64,000 nucleotides of DNA, from the NCBI GenBank assembly GCA_023460235.1, contig JAEWRE010000039.1, positions 62,001 through 126,000 on the forward strand, read 5' to 3'. The position numbers and the translations under genes are program-made. Each line of letters starts with the position of its first letter. Positions within the stretch are counted from its first letter, which is position 1. A model generated the notes under the pieces. It was not told where the DNA came from, did not search any database, and saw nothing but the letters and a program-made list of their open reading frames with translations. Of this stretch, positions 9,861-18,032 are shown piece by piece. Origin of the DNA: Bacillota bacterium. GTDB lineage: Bacteria > Bacillota > Clostridia > TANB77 > CAG-465.

Positions 9861-11345
9861 TTAAAGTTCTTTATTATTAAAAGAGATTGCAGTTATTATA
9901 ATCATAAGAAATATTGAAATTAAAGTTATAAATATTGAGGAATCCAAAGTAATATTATTTACGTATGTATTTTGATTATAATAAAACAATTTTGGAATTA
10001 TACTATTAGAATAACTAAATATTTTATCTGTTAAATTAAAATTATTAAATGGTATAAATCTTACCCAATCTAATAAAATAGTTTTGTTTATAAAACTCAT
10101 AAATGCATCTTTAGATATAAATACAAATATAGCTATTCCTACTGATACAGATGAATCAAGTGTTAAAACTGATAACATTATACCAAATATTATATAAATT
10201 AATATCTCTAAATCTATACAAAACAATCTTATTATTAAATAAATAAATCCATCTAATGATTTTATAATTCCATCTGAAACAAACAAATAATTTTCATAAT
10301 TATAATTTCCAAAGAACATAATACTAATAAATTCTGCCATTAAACCTATACAGAAGGTAAATATTAATAAATTCAAAATTATTGTTAAAATTTTTGAGAA
10401 TATAATTTTTAATCTTTTATTAGGAGTCATTAATATTTGTTTTATTGTTCCAAAACAAAATTCATTTGACATGCTTGTACTACCATAGATTATAAAAAAT
10501 ATACCTAATATTGGAATTACTATTATTTCTACAATATTTAAATACGAAGATTTATAATTAGTTATGCTGGACATATCTGGATTAAACGATATATTATTTT
10601 CTAATCTATATTCATCTATTAGAATTTTATTTTTTATATTATTTATTTCATTTTTACTTAAATAATTTTGATTTTCTAATAAAGACATTTTATATTCTTT
10701 TATTTCATTTGAAATTTTACTTTTCCATAAATTTTCTAAATTATTATATTTGCCAATTTCATATTTGCTGTTTATTTCTTCTACATGTAATAAAATATCT
10801 TTTTCTTCTTTAGTTATAATGTTTAAAGAATATTGATCATTTATTTTTTTTATGTTTCTATCAATATAGCTATCAAAACTATCTTTTTTTAAAATTTCTT
10901 CTAATTCTAAGATTTCTTCTTGAATTTTTATTTTTTCTTCATTACCTTCACTTGATAGATTATATAACGATGTTTGCTTGTCTATAAGTTCTTTTACAAC
11001 TTCGTACTTATAGTAATTAGTTTCCTCACTATTATCTAAATTTATATTGTTATTTATTACATATTGATAAACTTCCATTTGTGATTTTAAATTATTAATT
11101 TGTTCAATATTATCAATTGTATTACTTGCATAATTAAATACTTCCTTAGCATCATTACACTTCTGATTAGCAAATTTATTATCTTGTGTAATTTCATACT
11201 TTGGTTTATATACATTTTTTATTGAATAATTTAATATTACACAAACAAATAAAAGTATTATAAAAATAATTATCATAAGTATTGTAGATCTTTTTTTATA
11301 AAATTTTATATTCTCATTTATAAATAGATTAAGGAAATCAATCAT
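9861..11345 (-). CDS. ABC-2 type transporter permease, first subunit
   Basis: 494 residues with the same architecture as the following gene: N-terminal membrane helix, a long soluble loop of about 230 residues, then a cluster of membrane helices. ATG 11345 overlaps the stop of the ATPase gene (ATGATTGA, stop at 11338-11340), a typical translational coupling. The conserved text GTIKQILMTPNKR precedes the membrane cluster. The two unequal permeases and one ATPase would make a heterodimeric exporter. Specificity cannot be read from the sequence. Confidence 0.85.
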   Translation of the reverse strand: MIDFLNLFINENIKFYKKRSTILMIIIFIILLFVCVILNYSIKNVYKPKYEITQDNKFANQKCNDAKEVFNYASNTIDNIEQINNLKSQMEVYQYVINNNINLDNSEETNYYKYEVVKELIDKQTSLYNLSSEGNEEKIKIQEEILELEEILKKDSFDSYIDRNIKKINDQYSLNIITKEEKDILLHVEEINSKYEIGKYNNLENLWKSKISNEIKEYKMSLLENQNYLSKNEINNIKNKILIDEYRLENNISFNPDMSSITNYKSSYLNIVEIIVIPILGIFFIIYGSTSMSNEFCFGTIKQILMTPNKRLKIIFSKILTIILNLLIFTFCIGLMAEFISIMFFGNYNYENYLFVSDGIIKSLDGFIYLIIRLFCIDLEILIYIIFGIMLSVLTLDSSVSVGIAIFVFISKDAFMSFINKTILLDWVRFIPFNNFNLTDKIFSYSNSIIPKLFYYNQNTYVNNITLDSSIFITLISIFLMIIITAISFNNKEL

Positions 11346-12272
11346 TAGAATTACCTCCTCTAATTACATTTAGGAAATCTTCCTCCAATGATTTTTTCAC
11401 TCTCATTATTTCATAGACTAAGACATTATTATCTGATAATACTTTTACAACATCTGTTATTCTTTCTTTTAGTAAGTATAAATTTATTTTATCATTGCTA
11501 TTTTCTAATATTTCAATATTTTGTAATAAGAGTATTTTACTTGTCTTTTCATTATCACTAGTATTAATTTCATATAGCTCCTGTCCGATTCTTATCTTTC
11601 ATTTCTTCTTTTGCTTCTTTTATAGTTTCTATTTTTATTATTTCTCCATTATTTATCATAGCTACTCTATCACACATTAACTCCATTTCACTTAATAAAT
11701 GACTTGAAATAAATACACATATTCCTTTATTATGTGCCAAATCCTTTAATACATTTCTTAGTTCATGTATTCCCTGGGGATCCAGTCCGATTTGTAGGTT
11801 CATCTAATATAAGTAATTTGGGATTTCTAATTAATGCGAGTGCAAGTCCTAATCTTTGCTTCATTCCTAATGAATATTTGCTTACCTTATCCTTTATCCT
11901 ATTTTTCAATCCCACGGTTTCTACAATTTCATTTAACTTACTATTTTTAACTTTATATATTCTTGCTACTAGTTTTAGATTATCGTATCCACTTAAATAT
12001 TCATATAAGTCAGGATTTTCAACTATTCCTCCTACATATTTCATAGCATTCAAAAAATCTTTTTTTATACTATACCCATTTACCAAAATATCTCCAGTAT
12101 CAATATTGGAAAATCCAACTATCATCTTTATAGTTGTACTTTTACCAGCTCCATTTGGGCCCAAAAAACCAAAAATTTCTGAAGAATTTGCACTTAAACT
12201 AATATTTCTTATTATTTTATTTTTACCAAAAGATTTACTAACATTAATAATTTCTAAAACTTTATTTTCCAT
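11338..12272 (-). CDS. ABC transporter ATP-binding protein, reading frame broken twice at CGG
   Basis: Start ATG 12272 behind GGAGG. The conceptual protein of 310 residues is complete: Walker A GPNGAGKST at about 38-46, signature SLGMKQRL, Walker B LLILDEP, D-loop N-G-L-D-P, switch histidine in ISSHLLSE, then a C-terminal domain of about 80 residues as in BcrA-type ATPases. Two +1 shifts are needed. At 11787-11789 the 0 frame reads AAT CGG ACT GGA; at 11585-11587 it reads AAT CGG ACA GGA. Skipping the C of each CGG yields N-GLDP and N-GQELYE. Without shifts translation would stop 5-8 codons later. The end overlaps the next gene correctly, which argues the gene is maintained. Decay or sequence error remain possible. 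Confidence 0.8.
11585..11587 (-). other. Putative +1 frameshift site 2 in the ABC ATPase
   Basis: Minus-strand codons AAG AAT CGG ACA GGA GCT ATA TGA. Skipping one C gives AAT GGA CAG GAG CTA TAT GAA, which continues open to TGA 11338-11340. Confidence 0.55.
11787..11789 (-). other. Putative +1 frameshift site 1 in the ABC ATPase
   Basis: Minus-strand codons ACA AAT CGG ACT GGA TCC. Skipping one C gives ACA AAT GGA CTG GAT CCC, i.e. the universally conserved T-N-G-L-D-P of ABC ATPases. The local context (AAT CGG AC, A or T, GGA) is identical to site 2. Confidence 0.6.
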
Positions 12273-12333
12273 TAATTTTCCTCCAATGATATTACTAACC
12301 ATATAATAATTTCTATAACATGTAGTATTTTGT

Positions 12334-12362
12334 ATTATATTGTATTATAATTTCAGAAACAA
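12334..12362 (-). promoter_or_regulatory. Promoter of the ABC transporter operon
   Basis: On the minus strand TTGTTT (12362-12357) and TATAAT (12339-12334) are 17 nt apart, about 60 nt upstream of ATG 12272. A short direct repeat TGTATTATA(A/T) overlaps the -10 region. Confidence 0.5.
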
Positions 12363-12427
12363 TAATGTCATAATTTGTCGATTTAATGTTTATTGTTAAT
12401 ATTAAGAATTTATATTTTTATCTCTAT

Positions 12428-12457
12428 AAAAAAATATCTACTAGTTAGTAGATATTT
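12428..12457 (-). terminator. Terminator of the SnoaL-like gene
   Basis: A perfect 10-bp stem AAATATCTAC/GTAGATATTT (12432-12441 and 12448-12457) with a 6-nt loop, followed on the minus strand by a T run. Confidence 0.75.
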
Positions 12458-12475
12458 GTGTTACTATAGATATAA

Positions 12476-12838
12476 TTATCTTGTAAATCTCCATTGTTTA
12501 AAAAATGTACATTTATTATCTTCATTTAATGATATTTGGAATATTCCATCTATTTCTTGTTCTAAATTAGTTTTAACCATTGTTCTTTTCATTTGCCAAT
12601 TTATAATACAAGTATTATCGTTAAATGCTACTATATTGAATTTATACTCTATATCTTTTTGATTTTCCTCAACTATTTTCCATAGTTCTATTACTTCATC
12701 AAAGTTTTTACAAGGCTCATCTATAGGATTTTCATAATATTTAACATTCTCATCTAATGTTGTTAAGACTTTTTCCCAATCTAATTGTTTCCATGCTTCC
12801 ATAAATTCATGAGTCCATTGTTCATATTCTTTATACAT
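12476..12838 (-). CDS. SnoaL-like / NTF2-fold protein
   Basis: 120 residues, usual length for the family. The start at 12838 has GGAGGAG in front. The pattern of an N-terminal helical part (FMEAWKQLDWEKVLTTLDENV, shown in pieces: FMEAWKQLDW then ENVKYYENP), a central FDEVIELWK and terminal strands ending in FFKQWRF is that of SnoaL-like ketosteroid-isomerase-fold proteins, often annotated as limonene-1,2-epoxide hydrolase-like. The substrate cannot be inferred. It is probably co-transcribed with the alpha/beta hydrolase 13 nt upstream. Confidence 0.7.
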   Translation of the reverse strand: MYKEYEQWTHEFMEAWKQLDWEKVLTTLDENVKYYENPIDEPCKNFDEVIELWKIVEENQKDIEYKFNIVAFNDNTCIINWQMKRTMVKTNLEQEIDGIFQISLNEDNKCTFFKQWRFTR

Positions 12839-12851
12839 ATATTTACTCCTC

Positions 12852-13406
12852 CTAAATAATATATTTTAAAATTCCTTCAAATTTATTATATCCACTTTCA
12901 CTATTTATGTGCCCTGCACCTTTTATTATTTCTTTTTTAGTAGCTACTTTATTTGCAAAGTCTTCTTCGTATTTAAAGTCAACATATGGATCATTGTCAG
13001 AATATATACAAACTATATCGTTACAATATTCATGTATTCGCTCTATATCTTCTAAAAACATACTTTCATTAACTTTATCATATTGTTCAGGATCGATAAA
13101 AACATTATTAAATCCAGAAACAAATATTAATTTTTTAATTTTTAATTTATTTTCTAATATAAATTTTATTATAAATATTGGTGCTATACTATGTCCTATA
13201 AATACTGTATTTTCATTTATTAAGCCTAAATCTAAATAATATTTTAATAAATTAGACCAATTAGTATAATTTTGATACCCTACTCCTATTGGAAATTGAG
13301 GACAATATACTTTTCTACCACTATTTTCAATTTCTTTATATAGCCAATTAAACCAATTTATAAATGGACTTCCAAAACTACCATGTACTATTATATAATT
13401 ATTCAT
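12852..13406 (-). CDS. Alpha/beta hydrolase, RBBP9/YdeN type
   Basis: 184 residues. The N-terminus has IIVHGSFGSP, the nucleophile elbow is GHSIA (Ser near residue 73), the acidic residue lies in SDNDPYV and the histidine in GAGHINSESGY. These, with the compact length and no lid, fit the RBBP9/YdeN serine hydrolase family. Function in vivo unknown. Together with the SnoaL-like gene it forms a two-gene unit transcribed leftwards towards the ABC operon. Confidence 0.8.
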   Translation of the reverse strand: MNNYIIVHGSFGSPFINWFNWLYKEIENSGRKVYCPQFPIGVGYQNYTNWSNLLKYYLDLGLINENTVFIGHSIAPIFIIKFILENKLKIKKLIFVSGFNNVFIDPEQYDKVNESMFLEDIERIHEYCNDIVCIYSDNDPYVDFKYEEDFANKVATKKEIIKGAGHINSESGYNKFEGILKYII

Positions 13407-13770
13407 AATATGATTATCCTTTCTTACAAATAATAATTAATCTATAATTCCATAATTCAAATTTATTATTAGTTTTCTCTACATATTATATTAAGATTAC
13501 TACTGTTTAATTCTATGGTTATTTAAACATATATCTTAGCACTATCCATCCTGACATTGAAGAGTAACATCTGATTTTTTATTAATTATATTTAATTTTA
13601 TCACGTTTAATATATTTTTTATATATTTTCATTAAAATTTAATAATTTAATTATTAGTTTGTTTTATTAATTATAATATAATTTATTTTTCCTTTCTTAA
13701 TATCTGTACTCATTAAAACTGTAATTTTTCCTACTTAAAACTCTTTCAAAATTCATGTCTTTTCCGTTTA
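13407..13770. other. Intergenic region, nothing recognised
   Basis: AT-rich sequence without a supportable gene between the hydrolase and the next tRNA-end fragment. It probably holds the promoter of the hydrolase gene but no box pair stands out. Confidence 0.5.
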
Positions 13771-13784
13771 CAGCGTCCCAACAG
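13771..13784 (+). repeat. Short repeat CAGCGTCCCAACAG left of an att-like core
   Basis: The same GCGTCCCAACAG occurs at 15408-15419, and shorter GCGTCCCA copies at 14042 and 14066. It lies about 75 nt left of the tRNA-end fragment at 13844, a spacing like integrase arm-type sites. Confidence 0.45.
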
Positions 13785-13843
13785 AGTTCCAAACAAAAAA
13801 ATTATTACTCTCAAATATAGCTATATCAATACTTTCATAATCC

Positions 13844-13866
13844 CAAGTTTCTGTCACTCCGACCAT
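13844..13866 (+). repeat. tRNA-Pro 3' end fragment (att-like core)
   Basis: CAAGTTTCTGTCACTCCGAC plus CAT matches the T-loop, T-stem 3' half, acceptor strand and ACCA end of the tRNA-Pro at 1405-1480 with few changes. The rest of the tRNA is absent. Confidence 0.75.
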
Positions 13867-13900
13867 ATTTTTTAGAGATAGAAAGTGTATAAAAATCAAT

Positions 13901-13936
13901 AATAGCAAGGGGTTGGTGCTCTTGCTATTATTTTTT
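13901..13936 (+). terminator. Rho-independent terminator behind the att-like fragment
   Basis: AATAGCAAG (13901-13909) pairs with CTTGCTATT (13921-13929) and is followed by a T run. It may be the terminator that once followed a tRNA copy. Confidence 0.7.
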
Positions 13937-14039
13937 TGTTTTTATTTCCAAAAGAAACACCTCAGATTCTATTTTCCTTATTTTTTCAACATTTATAACC
14001 CTTTTCATCTCTCGGATTTTCATAGCCTTTTTCAACTTT

Positions 14040-14074
14040 CAGCGTCCCAATGGTGTCTCACTATGGCGTCCCAC
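14040..14074 (+). repeat. Paired GCGTCCCA repeats right of the att-like core
   Basis: CAGCGTCCCAATGG at 14040 and GGCGTCCCAC at 14065, with a weaker GGTGTCTCAC between them. The same paired arrangement appears at 15405-15440. Confidence 0.45.
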
Positions 14075-14108
14075 TATTATAATTTATTAATAATAACTTA
14101 TTCTTTTT

Positions 14109-14171
14109 AAGCACAAAAACACTCTGGCAATAATACTTAATTAGTATATTTGCTAGAGTGTTTTTATGCTT
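14109..14171. terminator. Long hairpin terminator at the end of the WG-like gene
   Basis: AAGCACAAAAACACTCT is complementary to AGAGTGTTTTTATGCTT, with further pairing inside. It overlaps the stop codon region of the minus-strand gene ending at 14170 and could act in both directions. Confidence 0.7.
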
Positions 14172-15009
14172 AAAATATCCAAAACTTCTTTCTTATTTTT
14201 CCTGTATTTCTATCAAAAACATCCAACTTTTTATCTTTTGAATGTTCTATATAAAACCTGTTCTTTTCTTCATTGAAAATAATATTTCTACTATCTTCTT
14301 TCAATATATACTTTTTGGGATTAGCTGAAGATATTAAGTTATACTTCTCAAAATTTTTTCTTACTAAAAAATGTCCTTTTTTTTCAAGAGAATTTGGAAT
14401 TTCAGGAAAAAATTCTATTTCTTCAAACCACTCTTTAAAAAGATACTGTTTCGTGTCAATATTGAAAATATTCATTGACTTATCTTCAGAACTCATACAC
14501 GATCTTCTTACATAAAGAAAGTGTCCATCCCAGGATATTTCTCTAATATTTATATCTAAGTCAATATAATGTTTTATTAATGGATTGCAGATTCTAGGAA
14601 TATCATGACTATCCTTAAAAATAATATAAGTGTGTTCAATGAACCCAGTGTGCGCATTACTATACTGCATTAGTTTAATATTGCTCTTTAAATCTTCCAT
14701 ATGATAATCGTCACACAAGATCCTGATTTCACCATCATAGTTTTTGATAAGCTTCAATTCGAATAAATAACTATTACGAATTCTATATACATTTAACTCT
14801 TCAAACCATGCATCGAATTTTATCCTACCAGTATTGTCGATTACATTGTAATTTCCGTCTTGTCTTCGACAATATGAAAGACCATGCAGAAATCTTTCAC
14901 AAACATCAATATAAAACAAATCCTCTACTTCCTGACCATTACTATAAGTTATGTTGTACTTTTTAAAATTTTCCCGCATAATTCTAAAAAAAAAGTTCTC
15001 ATTTTCCAT
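14170..15009 (-). CDS. WG-repeat-like hypothetical protein
   Basis: 279 residues behind GGAGGAG. The sequence has irregular repeats of the kind N-T-G-R-I-K-F-D-A-W-F-E-E and K-Q-Y-L-F-K-E-W-F-E-E, ending in TGKIRKKFWIF, which recall WG-type repeats thought to form beta-propeller or solenoid folds. No signal peptide. It is the only gene between the tRNA-end fragments at 13844 and 15294, so it looks like the cargo of a small integrated element. It carries one in-frame CGG (Arg 11), and a +1 shift there would give an early stop, so it is the one intact gene in the window that needs CGG read as Arg. Confidence 0.65.
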   Translation of the reverse strand: MENENFFFRIMRENFKKYNITYSNGQEVEDLFYIDVCERFLHGLSYCRRQDGNYNVIDNTGRIKFDAWFEELNVYRIRNSYLFELKLIKNYDGEIRILCDDYHMEDLKSNIKLMQYSNAHTGFIEHTYIIFKDSHDIPRICNPLIKHYIDLDINIREISWDGHFLYVRRSCMSSEDKSMNIFNIDTKQYLFKEWFEEIEFFPEIPNSLEKKGHFLVRKNFEKYNLISSANPKKYILKEDSRNIIFNEEKNRFYIEHSKDKKLDVFDRNTGKIRKKFWIF

Positions 15010-15209
15010 AAAATCTCCTCCTTTTAAATAATCATATCAAAGTAATATTTTATTATAATTTTGATTAATTATATCATGTTTTCTTATTTATGTCAACTTT
15101 TCCAAATTTATTAATATATAATAATAGAAATCAAAATAAACTTTATTAATCTTTATAATTACTGCTTTTTAAATTATAACCTTTGTTGAAAAATCCCTTT
15201 TATTCTTTA

Positions 15210-15229
15210 TAGCGTCCTTACACCGTCCT
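15210..15229 (+). repeat. GCGTCC/CCGTCC repeat left of the second att-like core
   Basis: TAGCGTCCTTACACCGTCCT lies about 65-85 nt left of the tRNA fragment at 15294, the same relative place as 13771 to 13844. Confidence 0.35.
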
Positions 15230-15293
15230 ATTTAATTTCATAACACATATCAATCTTAGTAATCTCAAGGCTTTCAAGACTTATAATTTGGTT

Positions 15294-15304
15294 TCACTCC
15301 GACC
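15294..15304 (+). repeat. Short tRNA-Pro 3' end fragment
   Basis: TCACTCCGACC matches the acceptor end of the tRNA-Pro. It is short, but its flanks carry the same repeat pattern as the fragment at 13844. Confidence 0.5.
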
Positions 15305-15404
15305 GATTTGTAAAGTTTTTACGGCTTCTCTTATTTTGTGTTTTCATTATTTCAAATAGTTCACGTTTTTCAAACTTTGTCAAACCCTGTCATTTTTTAT
15401 ATCT

Positions 15405-15440
15405 ATGGCGTCCCAACAGCACCCACTTACAGTGTCCCAC
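15405..15440 (+). repeat. Paired GCGTCCCAACAG and GTGTCCCAC repeats
   Basis: ATGGCGTCCCAACAGC at 15405 and AGTGTCCCAC at 15431, about 110 nt right of the att-like fragment. The spacing of the two copies (about 25 nt) equals that at 14040-14074. Confidence 0.45.
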
Positions 15441-15453
15441 TTTCTACATTGAA

Positions 15454-15475
15454 AAAAACAGGCTTTCACCTGTTT
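15454..15475 (-). terminator. Terminator of the NUDIX gene
   Basis: AAACAGG/CCTGTTT stem with a 6-nt loop and a T run on the minus strand. Confidence 0.75.
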
Positions 15476-15490
15476 CCTTATTTTTTATAA

Positions 15491-16012
15491 CTATATATTA
15501 TTTTCTAATATTTTTATAACTTCATCTTTGTAATCTATTGTATTTACTTCAAAATATTCTGAATATATAATTTTTTTAAATTCATCAAATGTTAACCATT
15601 TAACCTCTGCCACTTCATTAGGATCAAGCTTAAAATCACATTCATTACTATCGACTTTTAATAAATATATTTGTGCTAATTCCCAATATTTATCATATTT
15701 ATATTCTTTAATAAATTTAAATCTATTAGCATCAAACTTAATTCCTAGTTCTTCATACGTTTCCCTAACACAACCTTCTATGCTACTTTCACCAGAATGA
15801 ACATGACCTGCACTTGGCATATCATATAATCCAGGACTTGATTCTTTACAATCAGCTCGTTTTTGGACTAATATCTCTTTCTTTTCATTTATTATCCATA
15901 TCCATACTGGCTTATGATATACTCCTGGATTTATTGAATGGCAAAAGGATCTTGTCTTAACGCCTACATAATCACCATTCCTTGTAAAAACATCAAATAA
16001 TTCTTCCATCAA
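15491..16012 (-). CDS. NUDIX hydrolase, IPP-isomerase-like subgroup
   Basis: 173 residues with a perfect Nudix box: G-H-V-H-S-G-E, seven residues, then RETYEELGI (GX5EX7REUXEEXGU), around residues 69-91. The preceding text (NPGVYHKPVWIWIINEK, ILVQKRA, PGLYDMPSAGHV) is typical of the group annotated as isopentenyl-diphosphate isomerase-like or YfcD-like NUDIX enzymes. It hydrolyses a nucleoside-diphosphate-linked compound by family knowledge; the substrate is unknown. It is the first gene of the block between the fragments at 15294 and 19471. Confidence 0.85.
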   Translation of the reverse strand: MMEELFDVFTRNGDYVGVKTRSFCHSINPGVYHKPVWIWIINEKKEILVQKRADCKESSPGLYDMPSAGHVHSGESSIEGCVRETYEELGIKFDANRFKFIKEYKYDKYWELAQIYLLKVDSNECDFKLDPNEVAEVKWLTFDEFKKIIYSEYFEVNTIDYKDEVIKILENNI

Positions 16013-16224
16013 ATGTCTCCTTTCAACGTTATTTTTTCCACTTTAAAATGTTCCTCTGTTTCTTCATACATCCTAAGACCTAATTTTCCGTATATTTTTT
16101 TGACAAGATTATCCTTAAACACTTTTAATATGATTTTTCTATTTTATTAATATATGTTATACATATAAACTTTACATCGTCACCATTACATATTAAAAAT
16201 TCATACTACAGTTAAACAGTAATC

Positions 16225-16518
16225 TCATAATCCAATTGTATAACTGTTAGGATCAAGTTCATCAATATCTACTTTAGCAACTTTAATTTTTGGATTAGAA
16301 TTCGGAAATATCTCTTTAAAAAATCTAATTACTACATTAGTATCTATAAATTCAATATTTAAAGAATCTCTTAACCCCATATATTTTCCAGTGTCATCTT
16401 CTTTAACTTCATATAACCATTCTTCAAACTTTTGCTTTATTGTTTCAACTTCTTTTTGTTCTATATTACACTCAATAATTGAACCATATAGATCAAAACA
16501 AATATTAATAATCATCAA
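16225..16518 (-). CDS. Small hypothetical protein
   Basis: 97 residues, acidic, with AAGGAGTAGATTTG in front of ATG 16518. Alternating hydrophobic strands (MIINICFDLYGSII, NIEFIDTNVVIRFFKEIF) suggest an alpha/beta fold. The size, acidity and neighbourhood of other small acidic proteins recall immunity proteins of contact-dependent toxins, but no toxin gene is nearby. I recognise no family. Confidence 0.55.
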   Translation of the reverse strand: MMIINICFDLYGSIIECNIEQKEVETIKQKFEEWLYEVKEDDTGKYMGLRDSLNIEFIDTNVVIRFFKEIFPNSNPKIKVAKVDIDELDPNSYTIGL

Positions 16519-16564
16519 ATCTACTCCTTAAAATTTAATTAACAATCCGTATCTTTATTACTGT

Positions 16565-16816
16565 TTAAAATACTTCTATACAAATAAACTCTTCACATAT
16601 TTCTTCAAGTGATTTATTTCTAATACATACTTTATTAATTAATTCCTGCGGAGTTGAAAATATCTTAATTGAATCTGAATTATTAAACTCAGCAAATATA
16701 TATCCATCACTAGAATTAGAAATTGAACATTTAATCCCTTTATACTCAAATTCTATATCTCTTCTTGTATTTATATATTCTTTTAATTCTGAAAAACTCA
16801 TAAATCTTAACTCCAA
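16565..16816 (-). CDS. Small acidic protein, paralogue of the protein at 19591
   Basis: 83 residues. It aligns along its whole length with the 78-residue product at 19591-19827: F-x-E-L-K-x-Y-I, R-D-(I/V)-E-F-E-Y-x-G, I-x-N-S, the L-I near the middle, and I-C-x-x-F near the end. No known family recognised. The two copies bracket the RsgA, methyltransferase and TetR genes. Confidence 0.65.
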   Translation of the reverse strand: MELRFMSFSELKEYINTRRDIEFEYKGIKCSISNSSDGYIFAEFNNSDSIKIFSTPQELINKVCIRNKSLEEICEEFICIEVF

Positions 16817-16842
16817 TTCTATACTAATATTATATATCTTTT

Positions 16843-17940
16843 CTATCTACCTTTTCTTTCTTTTAAATGTTTCTTCAACTGCTTCATCTCATTTTTACTT
16901 CCAAACATGCTCTTGAGTTTTTCATTTTCAAGTTGACGTGCATTAAGTCCATCATATGTCATTTCTCGTTTCAATTTCTGATAATTTTCAAAACGTTTTT
17001 CTGACAAAATCCCATTTTCTATTGCTTTTTTTACATTGCAATCAGGTTCCGATCCATGAGAACAATCTTTATATTTACACCCTAAGGCTAATTCTTCTAT
17101 ATCATCAAATGTTTTTGAAACATCACCAGTATAAATCTGTAATTCTCTCATACCCGGTGTGTCAATGACGATTCCACCATTTGGCAGAATCAGTAATTGT
17201 CGATGTGTTGTTGTATGTCTACCTTTATCGTCTCCTTCACGAATATTTTTGGTAACTAGAATTTCTTTACCCATAAGACGATTAATAAGTGTTGACTTAC
17301 CCACACCTGAGGAACCTATAAACGCAATGGTTTTACCTTGTTCTATATAATCGTTAATAGCTTGATATCCATACTCATTTTCTGATGAACAAACAACTAC
17401 ATCCACACCCATGCTCACAGATTCAATTTCCTTCATTTTTTGATCCAAATCCTCACACAGATCAGATTTAGTTAAAACTATAATAGGTTTTGATCTACTT
17501 TCCCATGCAATCGTCAAATATCGCTCAATTCTTCTTAAATTAAAATCACTGTTTAAAGACATACAAATAAAAACATTATCAACATTCGCCGCAATAACCT
17601 GTTGTTCATTTGCTGTTCCTGATGCCTGTCTTGCAAAAACACTTTTTCGTTGTAAGATGTGATGAATAACTGCATTTCCAGTTCTTCCATCTGTTCTATC
17701 TACCATAACCCAATCGCCAACTGCCGGAAAACTCATTAAATTATCTGCCTGATAAGCAAGTTTCCCTGAAACATTAGCATTAATCTCTCCATACTCGGTA
17801 ACAACCTTATATAAATCATGATGTTGTTCTAGGACCCTTGCAAGAAACAAATCACTATTATATAAAGTTGCTTCTTGTTCGAAGCGATCACTTAATCCAT
17901 ATTTTTTTAAATTATTATACAATAATTTCCCCTCTTTCAT
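16843..17940 (-). CDS. rsgA: Ribosome small-subunit-dependent GTPase A (RsgA-like)
   Basis: Circularly permuted GTPase: OB-fold region first (VSGKLAYQ, FPAVGDWVMV), then G4 LTKSDLC, G1 GSSGVGKST, G2 with the DDKGRHTTTHR stretch, G3 DTPGM, and a zinc module GCKYKDCSHGSEPDC near the C-terminus. About 365 residues, somewhat longer at the N-terminus than housekeeping RsgA. I chose ATG 17940; an upstream in-frame TTG (17970) has no better ribosome binding site. RsgA acts in 30S maturation. Placement in an accessory block, next to a methyltransferase and TetR, suggests a second, horizontally moved copy rather than the core gene. Confidence 0.88.
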   Translation of the reverse strand: MKEGKLLYNNLKKYGLSDRFEQEATLYNSDLFLARVLEQHHDLYKVVTEYGEINANVSGKLAYQADNLMSFPAVGDWVMVDRTDGRTGNAVIHHILQRKSVFARQASGTANEQQVIAANVDNVFICMSLNSDFNLRRIERYLTIAWESRSKPIIVLTKSDLCEDLDQKMKEIESVSMGVDVVVCSSENEYGYQAINDYIEQGKTIAFIGSSGVGKSTLINRLMGKEILVTKNIREGDDKGRHTTTHRQLLILPNGGIVIDTPGMRELQIYTGDVSKTFDDIEELALGCKYKDCSHGSEPDCNVKKAIENGILSEKRFENYQKLKREMTYDGLNARQLENEKLKSMFGSKNEMKQLKKHLKERKGR

Positions 17941-18032
17941 AAAATAATTTTTCTTTATAATTTTTTTCAATAAATGGTATATTTAATTTTAATAACCTTC
18001 TCATAAAAAATTAGACATTACATTCTATTATA

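Noticed and set aside
11734..12306. Plus-strand frame of 190 codons opposite the ABC ATPase
   Set aside because: It is the mirror of the ATPase gene; its content is the antisense of Walker A and signature codons.
13913..14110. Plus-strand open frame of 65 codons rich in Phe, Tyr and Leu
   Set aside because: It starts inside a terminator hairpin, covers the GCGTCCCA repeats, and has no ribosome binding site or family-like content.
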